This document shows positions 38,111-49,781 of a stretch of 64,000 nucleotides of DNA, one piece after another. Every line of letters begins with the position of its first letter. Position 1 is the stretch's first letter. The notes beneath the pieces were generated by a model, which saw nothing but the letters and a program-made list of their open reading frames with translations, was not told the DNA's origin and ran no database searches. The stretch is from Tolypeutes matacus (taxonomy: Eukaryota; Chordata; Mammalia; Cingulata; Chlamyphoridae). The stretch is from NCBI GenBank assembly GCA_026826555.1, contig JAKSZT010053928.1, positions 44,217,311 to 44,281,310 of the forward strand, written 5' to 3'. A program made the position numbers and the translations under genes.

Positions 38111-38284
38111 TGATTCCATTTTTAAAAAAAAACAAACTTAAAAAACCTACTCTGAAATTCAAAGAGGAAACATATGAAGTATAAATGTGTGAATAAATCT
38201 TCTAAGCCCAAGAAAAAGAAAACTTTAAAAGAAAAATAAAGTCCTACAGAAATGGGAAAAAAAGAAGAATATAGAAAGGGAGGG

Positions 38285-38464
38285 GGAAGCGGCTGTGGCT
38301 CAATCAGTGGGGCTCCCGTTTGCCATGTGGGAGGCTTCGGGTTCGGTTCCCGGGGCCTCCTGGTGAGGGCAGGCCCGCCCGCACGGCGTGGTTGGCTGAC
38401 CCGGCGAGCACAAGCAGCAAGGGGGGGATAAATGAATAAATAAAATAAAATCTTTAAAAAAAAA
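38285..38464 (+). mobile_element. tRNA-derived SINE, monomer
   Basis: Full-length copy flanked by the 10-bp duplication aaagggaggg at 38275-38284 and 38465-38474. It abuts the L1-5'-UTR-like sequence to its right. Confidence 0.92.
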
Positions 38465-38930
38465 AAAGGGAGGGACAAGATGGCAGCAGAGCAGAGAGCT
38501 CCAAGAGTCAGCTTGTCCTACAGCGCAGTTAATAATCACACAAAGCTATCCATATCATTTGTTTGGGGAACCCAGAAGACCAGAAGAGGATCCTGCAACA
38601 TTTTTGGAAGAACGGAAAGAGGACATTGCCCATCTGCAGTGAATATTCTGGAATATAATGCTCCATGCTATGGAGGCTGGTGCCCATCCCCTGCTGCCAG
38701 GGCAAACACCTCGGAAGCTATTCCCTGGCTGGAACTGAAGTTCTACTTCCCAAAATCAGGGGAAGGGAAGGGAAGAGACTTCAGTCACTGATTAGTAAAT
38801 TCGGCTCACTGAAGTCCAATCCTAAGTACAAGCTAAAGTTTGAACCTGTCCAAGTCAGAAAGAGACCAGTAGACTCCATTTTAACTCCATCCTAGGCATG
38901 AGGGGAAGCGGGGCATAAAATCACATAAAA

Positions 38931-39027
38931 CAGGGGGATGGATGTGGCTCAAATGGTTGGGTGTCCGTCTCCCATATGGAGCGACCTGGGTTTGATCCCC
39001 GGGACCTCCCAGTAAAAAAAAAAAAAA
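38931..39027 (+). mobile_element. SINE (short subtype)
   Basis: Head GATGGATGTGGCTCAAATGG with a GTTTGATCCCC B box and poly-A. It is flanked by aaaatcacata at 38917-38927 and 39028-39038. Confidence 0.87.
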
Positions 39028-39585
39028 AAAATCACATAGAACATAAAATCACAGTGACTGTAGAGACCAGCTTCCTCCCACCCAGGTGAGATTGCTGCCA
39101 TAGCCTGCGCTCCAGTCCGCAAGGAAGAAGCTGAGGGGCCTGCACCAGCCTCTCCAGGCAACTGTGGTCATTTTCAGCCTGCATAGAACAGACTGTTGGG
39201 CAGTCCTGTGGCTCCATCCCCACTCCAGACAGGGCAGGAGGGATAGTGTTTCCTCGGCCTCTCCAGACAACTGCAGTCACTTTAGACCTGCACAGACTAG
39301 ACTGTTCGGTACACCAGTGGCTACATCCCTGCCCCTAATAGGATGGGGAAGACAGTGTTTCCCCAATCTTCCTGGGTAACTGGAGGTACTTTCAGCCTGC
39401 ACGTACAAGATTGTTTGACACACCTGTGGCTCCATCCCTGCCCCTGACAGGGCAGGAGGATGGATAGTGCTCCCTCAACCTCTACAGGCAACTGCAGCCA
39501 CTTTGGGCCCACACAGACTAGACTACTAGACAAAACTGTAGCTCCATGCCTGTCCCTCACAGGGCAGGAGGAGGGGCCTCTACAG

Positions 39586-39764
39586 CCAAAGTTCTTAACA
39601 AGGGGTCTGTGAGCTTGAATTGAAATTCAAAAAAACATTCTTGTGGGGACATGTTGGTACAGGTGTGATATATTTATTAAATAATACACAGTGTAGTGTG
39701 GACTTAGTAAGAGATCCATGGTAAGGTATCGGTAGAACATAAAAAGGTTAAGAACCCCTCCCTG
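39586..39764 (+). mobile_element. hAT-type miniature transposon in the tandem array
   Basis: A 179-bp insertion flanked by a perfect 8-bp duplication, ctctacag (39578-39585 and 39765-39772), the size made by hAT transposases. Its ends carry GTTCTTAAC / GTTAAGAACCCCTC, imperfect inverted repeats of the type also seen at 58155-58371. Confidence 0.85.
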
Positions 39765-40046
39765 CTCTACAGGCAACTGAAGTCACTTTCAGCCCACACA
39801 GTCAAGATTGTTGTGCACACCTGTGGATCCATCCCTCATTCCCAACCCTGGCAGAAGAAGAGGAGGGACAGTGCTTTGACAGTCTGTCTGGGCAAATGTA
39901 GTCAGTTTGGGCCCACATGACTTATTTTACTGTCACCCCTGTGGCTCCAACCCCAGCCCCATCAGTTTCTCTGGGCAACTACAGATGGTCTTGGCCCACA
40001 CAGCTTGGATTACTGCCCATGGCTGTGGCTCTGTCCCTACCCCAAT

Positions 40047-41130
40047 AGTATGCCCCCAGTTGGCAGTGCAACACCTAAACCAACCTCCTGGACTGCCCTT
40101 GGCAGAAAGCCTGTCAAACCTCACCAGAAACTTAAACCCAAGGGCAATGTGGGATTTGGGGGTTCTGCTGTGTCACCACCACTTATAAAACACAATATGA
40201 ATACTGGAACTTGGGATTAAAAAAGGGGTCAGTTGTAAAGGTTTTACCAACTCACCCCACTCTGCTTCCTCAAACTATAATCCAGCAGCTTCAGCCATTA
40301 GTTGCATTGGTGCAAAGCCAACTGCCTCAACAGTAGCCTCAGCCACCAAAATCACAGCAGCAACAAGGACCTCAACCACAGGCCCAGCCTCACCAAGTGC
40401 AGCCCCAACAGCAACAGCTGCCAAATCACTGGGTAGCTCCTCGAATCAGGAGGACAGGTTTCAACCAGAACTATGGAGTAAGCAATGAAAACTTTGGTTT
40501 AGGTGTTGTTCCTGTCAACGCTTCACCTTCCAGTGGAGAAATGCATCCAGAACTGGAAAAACTAAAGGCCATAAACTAAAATCCCAAAGACTTTGATTGG
40601 AACCTGAAGAACTGCAGGGTATTTATAATCAAAAGTTATTCTGAAGATGAGAAACATCGCTCCATTAAGTACTTTATCTGGTATTGTACTAAGCATGGTA
40701 ATAAGCATTTGGATGTAGTTTACCGTTCCCTATATGGGAAATGCCCACTCTATTTACTATTCAGTGTGAATGGTTGTGGACATTTTTGTGGAGTGGGTGG
40801 AGATGAAGTCTATTGTAGACTATAATGCATATGCTGGTGTATGGTCTCAGGATAAGTGGAAGGGCAAATGGGAAATTAAATGGATCTTTGTTAAAGATGT
40901 TGCCAATAACCAATTATAGCATATTCGTTTAGAAAACAATGACAACAAACCAGTTACCAATTTAAGGGACATTCAAGAGGTACCCCTAGAAAAAGCTAAG
41001 CCAGTGCTTAATATAACTGTCACTTTCAAGCATTCCACCTCAATCTTTGATGACTTTGCACATTATGAAAAGCATCAAAAAGAGGAGTAAGCCATGCATA
41101 GGGAAACAGAAACAAACAATAACCATATGG
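40047..41130 (+). pseudogene. YTHDF3: YTHDF3 processed pseudogene, 5'-truncated
   Basis: Intronless copy of a YTH-domain m6A reader. It begins mid-protein at NSMPPVGSATPKPTSW, passes a Q-rich stretch (40300-40430), ENFGLGVVPVNASPSS at about 40490, then the YTH domain: [12 protein letters not shown] at about 40580, LYLLFSVNG near 40750 and HYEKHQKEE near 41060. A stop after KAIN, several frameshifts and many stops show decay. Key m6A-pocket context is broken: the stretch after GHFCGV is frameshifted. The choice of YTHDF3 over YTHDF1/2 rests on the AYRSLNGK-like and ATFKHTTS-like stretches from memory. The 3' UTR may extend right of the stop. Confidence 0.8.
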
Positions 41131-41578
41131 AGATGTCCTGCTAGAATTATAACACTAATGATGTAAACTCTGGAAATGCCTAATACGTCAAGGAAAACGT
41201 TATTAAAGCTTTTTTTCTACTTAAATTGACATCTTTGAACACTTTAACACAGACTTGACTCTTCTTGTAATAGTTTTCATCAGCACATTTACCCTTACAC
41301 TCTTACCAAACACCCGTGAGAACTATAACTTCATCAAGCACTTTCTGTCCTCAAGCTTTTACCAGTATCTACCATCTTTTCTAATTATGCATCCTAGTTA
41401 AGTCACAGAAGACTAAATAAATGCAAGAATTCATTAACTCTTTCAATTTGTTAAATACTAACAGTTAACTATTAGCAGTGGTTCAATGATGTAACAATCA
41501 TACTGCTTCAACTTTTTCTTTCTTGTAGGTTTTAAATTGTCAGTTTTACCAAAAAATATCAAATTCCCACCCAGGGGA
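41131..41578 (+). other. Probable YTHDF3 3'-UTR remnant
   Basis: AT-rich sequence following the pseudogene stop without a poly-A. It could be the first part of the long YTHDF3 3' UTR, continuing after the family R insertion to about 42740, where 'aataaatatagctcttg' and an A-rich stretch occur. This is inference only. Confidence 0.35.
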
Positions 41579-42230
41579 GCTCTGCCACATTCTCTAATGG
41601 AACAAGAATGCCCCAAGTACAGGGACAATGATTTGTGAAGGAGGATGGTCCACTGAAGGACCCTAAATATTGTTAACTATGCTTATGAGCCTTTGCTCTC
41701 AAAATTGAAACTTAGCCTAGTGATGTAGGGTGCCTAAGGGTTACCTTCAGGAGGTATCCTTGGTGCTCAAATGTGGACTCTAAGAGGCTAAAATAAACTT
41801 ACTAGTATTCTACTATAGACTACTTGTGATTCTAGCAACGGAAGAAATATCGTTGTGGAGGCAATGACCCATGGATATTCTGGGGTTAGGGAGAGGGAAA
41901 AAGATGTAGTAAGGGGGCATTTTCAGGACTTGAGAATCGTCCTGAATGACACAACAACGACAGATACAAGTCATTATATATCTTGTCATAACTTACAGAA
42001 TTGAGTGGGAGAGAATGTAAACTATAATCTATGCTCAATGGCAATGCTCCAAAATGTGTTTATCAATTGCAATGAATGTACCACACTGATGAAAGATGTT
42101 ACCAATGTAGGAAAATGTGGGAGGTGTGGGAAGCAGGACATATGGGAATTCCCTGTATAGTCTCTGTAACATTTATGTAATCAAAGTATCTTTTAAAAAA
42201 TTTTTTTTAAAGTGGGGAAAAAAAATAGCG
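41579..42230 (+). mobile_element. Family R copy
   Basis: It shares the 5' body of the 21831 element: 'gcttatgagcctttgctctc' and 'gggtgcctaagggtta' correspond to 21915-21975. It also has the common 3' block ('aatgtaccacactgatgaaa', 'catatgggaattccctgtat', 'gtaacatttatgtaatcaaa') and ends in an A-rich stretch. An internal deletion removes much of the middle. Confidence 0.75.
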
Positions 42231-43303
42231 AGTTTTTTAGCTATGTGACAGATGAAAAGCAAAATAATCATGCCATATTTAGTCCTAAATGTTTATGTAA
42301 AAAATTACTATAGTAAACTTTTAATATGACAAAGCAACCTTAAGCTCTATTTTAGCCAAATGAAACAGTCTGGAATTATGTTAGAAGATTTCCTTTGTCT
42401 TCAAACTGTTTGGTGTAACAGAATATTGATATGCAACTTGGTGGATTTCACCAGTTAATGCATATTCTCCTCCCCTCCACCCCCCAATGAAATGTATACT
42501 GAAAAATGTGCATTTGTCTGAGGAATTATTTTGTTTGCTACCACTTAATGAATCTCAAAATTTTGAGTAAACATACCTCGGTTTAATCAGACTTTTTATG
42601 ACTTTTATAACTACATTCAAAACCCTTAATTCCTATTTCTGGGTGTTTGTGAGCCTGATTGCAATCATGAAAGTAAAAATTTATTACTCTAGGTATTCAC
42701 TAGCTAAATAAATATAGCTCTTGTTTAGCAAGCAAAAATAAATATATGTGTGTGTGTGTGTGTGTATAGTGTTGGAGGATTGGGAAATGGGTGCGTTCAC
42801 ATACCATGCGTGGGAGTTTAAATTTATTCAACCTTTTTTTGGCAGACAACACAGCTACATCTATTAAAAGTAAGAATCACATCCCCTTTGACCTAGTAAT
42901 TCTACTTTTAGAAATCTATGCAGAAATAGTCATACAAGTATGCAAAGGTATGTACAATACTGTTTACTACCATAGTAATGTAACTGTAAAAACTAGAAAC
43001 TAAACCTCATTCAATGGGGATATACATAAACACCTTATGATATGGTCATAAAATGTATTTATTACAATGCAGCCATTAAAGGAATGAGATAGATGTCTAC
43101 GCCCTGGCTTGAAAAGTTGTCCACAAGATATTAACTTTAAAAAAAAAAAAGTCAGCTGCAGTGCAAGATACATAATGTGAAGTCATCTTTTTTCAAATGT
43201 AATGCATATACACAATTATATGAGGATAGAAAAGTGTCTGGAAGAGAATAGCAAACTGCTAAAAGTTGTTAGTTTGGAAAGTCGATGGAGCTGAGTAATG
43301 AGA
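42231..43303 (-). other. RAB3GAP1 intron 3 segment with a (TG)n microsatellite
   Basis: AT-rich sequence containing about nine TG units at 42747-42765. The stretch 42790-43260 resembles an old L1 or LINE 3' part ('aatgtatttattacaatgca') but is not assigned. Confidence 0.5.
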
Positions 43304-43321
43304 AAGGGACTATCATTTTTT

Positions 43322-43498
43322 TTTTTTTAAGATTTTATTTATTTATTCATTTATTCCCCACTTGCTGCTTGTGCTCGCCGGGTCAGCCAACCATGCCGCG
43401 CGGGCGGGCCTGCCTTCACCAGGAGGCCCCGGGACCCGAACCCGGGGCCTCCCATATGGCAAACGGGAGCCCCACTGATTGAGCCACAGCCGCTTCCC
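43322..43498 (-). mobile_element. tRNA-derived SINE, monomer (left arm of an inverted pair)
   Basis: Full-length minus copy flanked by the perfect 18-bp duplication aagggactatcatttttt (43304-43321 and 43499-43516). Little divergence from the copies at 43618 and 38285 suggests a young insertion. Confidence 0.95.
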
Positions 43499-43617
43499 AA
43501 GGGACTATCATTTTTTAAAATAGATACATCATCAGATTTTTTTTTATGATATTATTTTTGTAATTAAGGCTTTAAGAATGTAATGAAAATATTTTGGGTT
43601 CAAAAGTAGAAAAAGGA

Positions 43618-43806
43618 TGGGAAGCGGCTGTGGCTCAATCAGTAGGGCTCCCGTTTACCATATGGGAGGCCCCGGGTTCGGTTCCCGGGGCCTCCTGGTG
43701 AAGGCAAGCCTGCCCGCACGGCATGGTTAGCTGACCCAGCGAGCACAAGCAGCAAGGGGGGGATAAATGAATAAATAAATAAAATCTTTAAAAAAAAAAA
43801 AAAAAA
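43618..43806 (+). mobile_element. tRNA-derived SINE, monomer (right arm of an inverted pair)
   Basis: Full-length plus copy with a long poly-A, flanked by aaaagtagaaaaagga (43602-43617 and 43807-43822). It lies 119 bp from the oppositely oriented copy at 43322-43498. Confidence 0.95.
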
Positions 43807-44029
43807 AAAAGTAGAAAAAGGAAAGGACAATAAAAACAATTAATTTCAGGGTGCTCACTCCACAGGACAACCTCACAGATCATGTAATAGAAATTCTGTT
43901 CCAAAATATTTCTCCAAACAATCCAAAAATGTTTAGTTTTCTTTCTACATTTTTCTGAAATTCCACAAGCATTCTTTTAAAACTATTAAAAGCTTCAGGC
44001 ATCAGGACTAAATAGTGAAAAGGAATTCA

Positions 44030-45185
44030 AGGCAACGTTATTTCACAATTGCCAAAAGATGGAAACAACCCAAGTGTCCATCAACTGATGAATAGATAAG
44101 CAAAACATGTTATATACATACAATGGAATACTATGCTGCTGAAAGAAGTGAAAGTGGGATACATGACAACATGGATGAACCTTGAAGACATCAGGCAGAG
44201 TGAAATAAGACACAAAAGGACAAATATTGTAAGGTCTCATTAATATGAACTAAATACAAAGAATAAACACATAGGAGTTAAGGACTTGAGTATAGGTTAC
44301 TAGGAGATAAGATGAGGGCTGAAAAGGGGTACTGCTAATTCATGTAGAATTTTTAATTAGCTTGACTGTAAAAGTGTGGAAATGGATAGAATTGACTGTA
44401 AAACATTATGAAGCGTATAACTAATATGGCTGGTTTATAAATGGGATCGTAGCTAAAAGGGGTAGTCTAGGGATATAATGTCAATTGAAAGAAAGCTAGA
44501 GAATAATCTAGGAACTGAATAACACAGTGAACCTGGAGGTAGATGAGGATTATGATTAATAGTACAAATACAAAAATGTTCTTCTAAGAACCAGAATATA
44601 CGTACATCACTACTACAAGGTGCTAAGAATATGGTGGTACATGGGAAAAATACAATTCATGTAAATTATGGACTACAGTTAACATCAATAGTGTAATATT
44701 CATGCATCATTGTAAAAGAAAGTACTATATCAATGCTAAGGGTCAATAGTAGGGAGGTATGGGATTTTTTTCTTTTGGACTAAGGAAAGGAGGCAATGAC
44801 TGCACAACTCTGTGATGAGAGTAAAAGCCACTCCGTGCACACTTTGGATAGAATGTACAAGGCAGGGGACTGTAACACAATGAACCATGTGGTGGAAGAT
44901 GGGCTGTGGTTAACAGTACAGATATGAGAGTGTTTTCTCATGAACTATAACAAATGTACAATACTAATACATGGTATTAAAAATGTGGGGTATACAAAAA
45001 ATATACCAAATGTACACTATAGACCACAGTTAGTGGTAATAGTCTGTTGATGTTCTTTCATAATCTGTATCAAATGTACCACAACAATGTAAGTTGTTTG
45101 TAGAGGCCTGTTGATTTGGGAATTCTGCATATTATACATGATTGTTTTGTGAGTTTACAACTTCTCTAATAAAAAATATATATTT
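44030..45185 (+). mobile_element. L1 3' part (old copy)
   Basis: It starts with the ORF2 C-terminal block 'acaattgccaaaagatggaa' (about 44045). Long 3' UTR-like sequence follows to 'ctctaataaaaaatatat' at about 45165. It is diverged, and its end resembles family R ('aaatgtaccacaacaatgta'), so the border between the two is unclear. Confidence 0.6.
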
Positions 45186-46960
45186 TTAAAAATTGAGAAG
45201 GAATAAGAAAAACTGTCCCTATTAGTAGACACATGATTATTAATGTAGAAAATGCAAAAGAATTCACAAAAAGATTGAGTATATTTAACAAGGCCTCAGG
45301 ATACAAACTCAACATCTACAATATACAACTTAGCAATAAATTTAACAAAAGACATGCAAGACCTTTACATCAAAAACAATAGAACATTGCCAAGAGAAAT
45401 TAGAGATGACCTAACCATACTGAGAGATGTACCATGTTCATGACTAGAAATTTCAAGATTGTTAAATGTCACTTCTCCCCAAAGTAATCTATCAATTCAA
45501 TGCAATCTCAATTATAATCACAGCATAATCACAATCCTTTTCTATAGAAATTGACAAGCTTATTCTAAAGTTTATATGGAAATGTAAAGAACTAGAATAG
45601 ACAAGACAATCTTGGGGGTATAACAAAACCTAGAGGTTTTATACTACCAGGCTTCAGGATTTACTACAAAGTGGTTCTCAACTGGGGGCAATTTTGCCCC
45701 CCAGGAGACATCTGGCAATGTTCGGCAATATTTTTGGCTGTCACTATTGAGAGGCAGCTACTGATATCTAGTTAAGAAAAGGCCAGGCATACTGTTAAAT
45801 ATTCCACAATGCACAGGGCAGCCCTCCACAACAAATCCAGCCCAAAATTTCAGTAGTACCAAGGATGAGAAGCCCTAAACTATAGTAATCAAGATAAGGT
45901 GGTATTGCTGTAAGGATGGTCAAATAGATCAATGAAACATGATACACTCCAGAAGTAGACTCCCTTGGTCAACTGCTTGACAAAGGCCACAAAGCAATTC
46001 AATGGAGAAAGAAGTCTTTTCAACAAATGGTTCTAGAACAACAGGATATCCATATGCAAATAAAAAAGAAAAAAACCTGAGCCATGCCCTTACCTCACAC
46101 CATACACAAATATTAGTTTGAAAATTGATCAGAGACCTAAATAAAAGCTAAAATGATAAAGCTTCTAGAGGAAAAAAAATAAAAAGACTATCTTCTCAAC
46201 TTAGCAAAACTACTATCTGAGAAAGGACTTAAAAACTGTATAAAAGAAATAAAAGGACTCCTACAACTCAATAAAGACAACCCAATTTTAAAAATGGGCA
46301 AAGAATTTGAACAGACATTTCACAAAGATATACAAATGGCTAATAAGCACATGAATTATGTTCAATATCAATATTCGTCATGGAAAAGCAAATTAAAATT
46401 ACAAACTACAACCCATTAGAATTACTAAAATTTAGAAGGCTGATCATAACCAATTGTTGGTTAGAATGTGGAGCAACCCAGACTCATATACTGCTATATG
46501 GTGCATAAAATGGTACAAATAGCTTTAGCAGTGTCTTATAGTTAAGCATACACTTATCCTATGACCCAGTAGTTCTGTTCCTATTTACCCAGAAGAAATA
46601 AAAACAGAGAGATAGACAGATAGATAGATAGATAGATAGATAGAGAGATATAAAGCCTCATACAAGACATAGTAGCCAGTAATTGGACAAAACCCAAATG
46701 TCTATTAAGCAAAAACAAAATTTTGTTATACTCATGCAACAGAATATTACACAGAAATAAAAAGATACTACATCCTAGATGAATGTTGAAAACATTAGAA
46801 TGAGTAAAAGAAGCTAGAAACAAAGAGTAGATATTGTATGATTCTATAAAAAAAATAAAAGAAAAAGAATTAGCAGATGTCTGGGAAAGGGGAGGGGAGG
46901 TGAAAAGCATGAGGATTTACTGGCAAAGGTCACTAGGGATCTTTCTGGGATGACAAAATG
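45186..46960 (+). mobile_element. L1 ORF2 fragment, with a DNA transposon and (GATA)n inside
   Basis: ORF2-like sequence ('tgtaccatgttcatgactag' near 45430, 'caacaaatggttctagaaca' near 46020) runs to the 3' side near 46900. It is interrupted at 45671-45890 and by a (GATA)n run at about 46612-46646. Confidence 0.65.
45671..45890 (+). mobile_element. MER20-like hAT-Charlie element
   Basis: It starts agtggttctcaactgggggc and ends near 'aaggatgagaagccct', with 'gccccccaggagacatctgg' and 'gcacagggcagccctccaca' in between. These are the characteristic blocks of the mammal-wide MER20 element as I recall it. The family name is from memory. Confidence 0.7.
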
Positions 46961-47027
46961 TCCTATAGTGTTAGAGGAGTATAAGTTAAACAGGTGCAAC
47001 CATTTCTCAAAATTTTAGCAGTCAAGG

Positions 47028-47250
47028 GGAGTGAGTGTGGGATCAAGCAGTTGAATGTCTGCTTCCCACATGGGAGGTCCTGGGTTCAGACCCCAGCGCC
47101 TCCTTAAAAAAAAAAAAAAAAAAAAAAAAAACGGACGACAAGCAAATAAACAAAGAAATCAACTCAGGTGAGCTGATGTGGCTCAGTGGTTGAGTGCCGG
47201 CTTCCCACATACGAGGTCCTGGGTCCCAGGTTCAATCTCCAGGCCCAATA
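47028..47250 (+). mobile_element. Dimeric SINE
   Basis: Head one (GAGTGTGGGATCAAGCAG, B box GGTTCAGACCCC) with a long poly-A is joined to head two (GATGTGGCTCAGTGG, B box GGTTCAATCTCC). A (TA)n tail follows. Confidence 0.85.
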
Positions 47251-49705
47251 TATATATATATGTATGTATGTATATAGTTAAGCAATTAAGTTTTGGACAT
47301 TACAATGTATATAATTTTATCAAAAAAAACTAAAATAAGGTCTACTCGGACAGGTGGGAGGCAGGGAGAGGTATTACTGAAACAAGAATGGCAGAATATT
47401 AATTGTTGAAACTAGGTGAAAAGTACATAGGTTTGCTATCCTATTCCGTTCATTTTGTATATGCTTGAAATAAAGATTTTAAATAAATCACTTCTCTTAA
47501 ACTCCTTCAGTGAAGGAAAAGAATCAGTAATCAATGTGCTTCACATAAATTAAAATCTCTTATTAAGGCATTCTTTACTTTCTTTTCTAGACTGAATAAT
47601 GCCTATTCTTTAGACTTTCTTTAATCTTATTCATCATAGTTATAGCTTGCCTTGAAATCTGCTGTTTTCTATATCTCTTTTATTTACTACTATCTACCAG
47701 GAGGCTTCTCCACCTTGAAGAGCTAAGACTTCTTTAGCCTATGTTAAGTGCCTGACAATGCAACTTAAAACATCACCCAACCGAAGCTTCCAAATTCAAT
47801 TTAGCATCTAAAATTTTAATCTTATCTGTTTACTTTATTACTTTGCTCCCTCACTAGAATTTATTAGAATTTTCTATGGCAGCACAGATCTTACTATTTC
47901 CTTACACTACGTACATAGCAGGTACTTAGTAAATATTTGAAAAATCAAAGAATGAATGAATAATACATCAGCACTCACAGTACCCTTATTTGGCTCGCTC
48001 TGATAACACAAATCAATTCCCACTCTAGCTATACCCAGCCCACTTCAACTATATTCAGCTTATTTTGTCTTCAGTCTTACTGACATCCATATCAAATTTT
48101 ACTATGTACTTGTTTCAGTAAGTGGAACAGAAAGATTTGTGTTTGAGAACTTCACATTTCCCCTTCATCAAAAAATGTAAATGTAAAAATATTTTAAAAT
48201 AACTGTTTATACTCTGTATTTCAAAATATATATGATTTCTATATGTAGTGCTACTTTTTCTGCTCATATTCATATGGATAAAGAAAAACCTAAAGCTTTC
48301 TTGATAGCCTTAAGTTCTGTTAATATCACTATAAAGCTGAAAATCTCTAAGAAGCAAATATTGAGAAAAGAGTTCCTTAAAAAGGGGTAAACTGCATAGC
48401 TATTAATAGATTTGTAATAAGAACAATGATCGATTTTACTTTAAAGGAATTTAATTAACAAATTAAGCATCTACATAAGCTTAAGATTAAAATGTTAGTT
48501 CTCTTAACTTAAACAGAAAAATCTAAGTTTCTTCTCAGAGTACATTCTTCAGGAAATATTTGGTGGAGTATGGTTTATGAGTAAAACGACCAATACCTTA
48601 GATTAGAATTAGAGTTCCATCTCAATTTTGAAGAATAATTTTTTCATGCTTAAATATCCTCAAAGCATCCATATAAGGTTTTTAAAAGGGGGAGAAGTGA
48701 GGAGTTCATGAATGTAAACCAAGTCTGTCCTTTCCCTCAGTCATGCTAAGATCATTAATTCTGTCAGGAAGACATGCTAGTCTTAGAAAACTAGGGGAAA
48801 TAACAATCTTAGTATTAGCATGCTTCGTTCTCTAAAATATTCTGCCTTTTGAGCTAATTATGGGTGGAATGTGGAGTGAATGTTTTCCTGCTATGTATGT
48901 AAGGTTCTCTAAAGTCCAAGTAATTTCCCATGAATTCTTTTTCCTTTATGGTCTTTAAGTCTACTCTGGTAACATCGTGAGGATGGATAGGTTGAGGAAA
49001 AAAAAAAAAAAAAAAATCAAGATTATACATCCTGAGTCCTGATGGAATTTCTCCTTTTTCTTGTTTAAACCTACATGCATATTAACCCTGTTTTAAAGCT
49101 AGGATCTAAAAGACTACTTCTGATTTACATGTAACAAAAAAATTCCTTTGGCCAAATATCCCGTAAGAAAAAAGTGCTTGGTAACACTGAATCCCACTGG
49201 TGATTTCAATAAAAATGACCAAACTCTCAAAAAAGGGGGGAAGGGGGACAGGGAGAGACAAGAGGAGAGACCATAAAATACAAAAATTGAGTAAAACAGC
49301 TACCTACAGTAAATCAGTTGTAAGACCTAGATTTTCCTCATTATTTAAGCAAAATATTCAAACCAAGAAGTTGGCAATTGCAATATTTCTCTAACTAAAA
49401 GTTTGTGATAAAAGACTTTCTAGCATTCCAAGAGAAAAGGCAAGAGAGAAATATCAGGAAAAACAGAGAAAGAAAATCACTCACAAAAAATGACATTATA
49501 TAAAACTTTATTATTAAGAAAACATTTCACAAGTCTTATATTTGCCACAGATTCAAGTCCAAGTACTTCCAGATGCTATTTAGTAATGTTTATAGATAAT
49601 ACAGAACATTAAAAAATACTTCAAACATGCCAAATGTATCAAGGGTTTAAGAATAAAGGTTTCAAAATAAATACTCATTTAGAGATACCAGTAAATAGAT
49701 CTGAC
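47251..49705 (-). other. RAB3GAP1 intron 3, unique sequence beside exon 3
   Basis: AT-rich, largely non-repetitive intron. A poly-A run occurs at about 48999-49016. Short old-repeat fragments are possible at 47850-47960. I see no gene. Confidence 0.6.
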
Positions 49706-49781
49706 CTTTTCAAGCGGTTTTCCCAAAGAGTTTCCAATTAGTTTCCAGTCATTCAAGACTTCTTCAACTTTTGAAATAAAC
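49706..49781 (-). CDS. RAB3GAP1: RAB3GAP1 coding exon 3 (residues 26-50)
   Basis: A 76-nt reverse-strand exon between a TTAG acceptor and a GTCAG donor. Its first base completes Arg25 and it encodes FISKVEEVLNDWKLIGNSLG then KPLEK, ending in phase 0. All residues match the protein as I recall it from human, so this is the most conserved exon in the window. Confidence 0.97.

Larger units (their letters stand above)
38475..40046 (+). repeat. L1-5'-UTR-like start followed by about seven 110-bp tandem units
   Basis: The block opens with 'gacaagatggcagcagagca', which includes a YY1-type CAAGATGGC as at many L1 5' ends. From about 39149 degenerate monomers follow. They start near 39149, 39258, 39367, 39479, 39764 (after an inserted element), 39882 and 39966. 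Each has a phrase like 'caggcaactgcagtcacttt', then 'cagcctgcacagactagact', then 'cctgtggctccatccctgcc' and a GGCAGGAGGA-like end. Spacing is about 109-118 bp, the last interval shorter. At about 40046 the array runs directly into YTHDF3-like sequence. Compare the tandem promoter monomers of some rodent L1s. That analogy is inference. Confidence 0.75.

Noticed and set aside
39149..40046. Regular repeats as a CRISPR array
   Set aside because: Units are about 110 bp with no short identical repeats and unique spacers, and the context is a mammalian genome.
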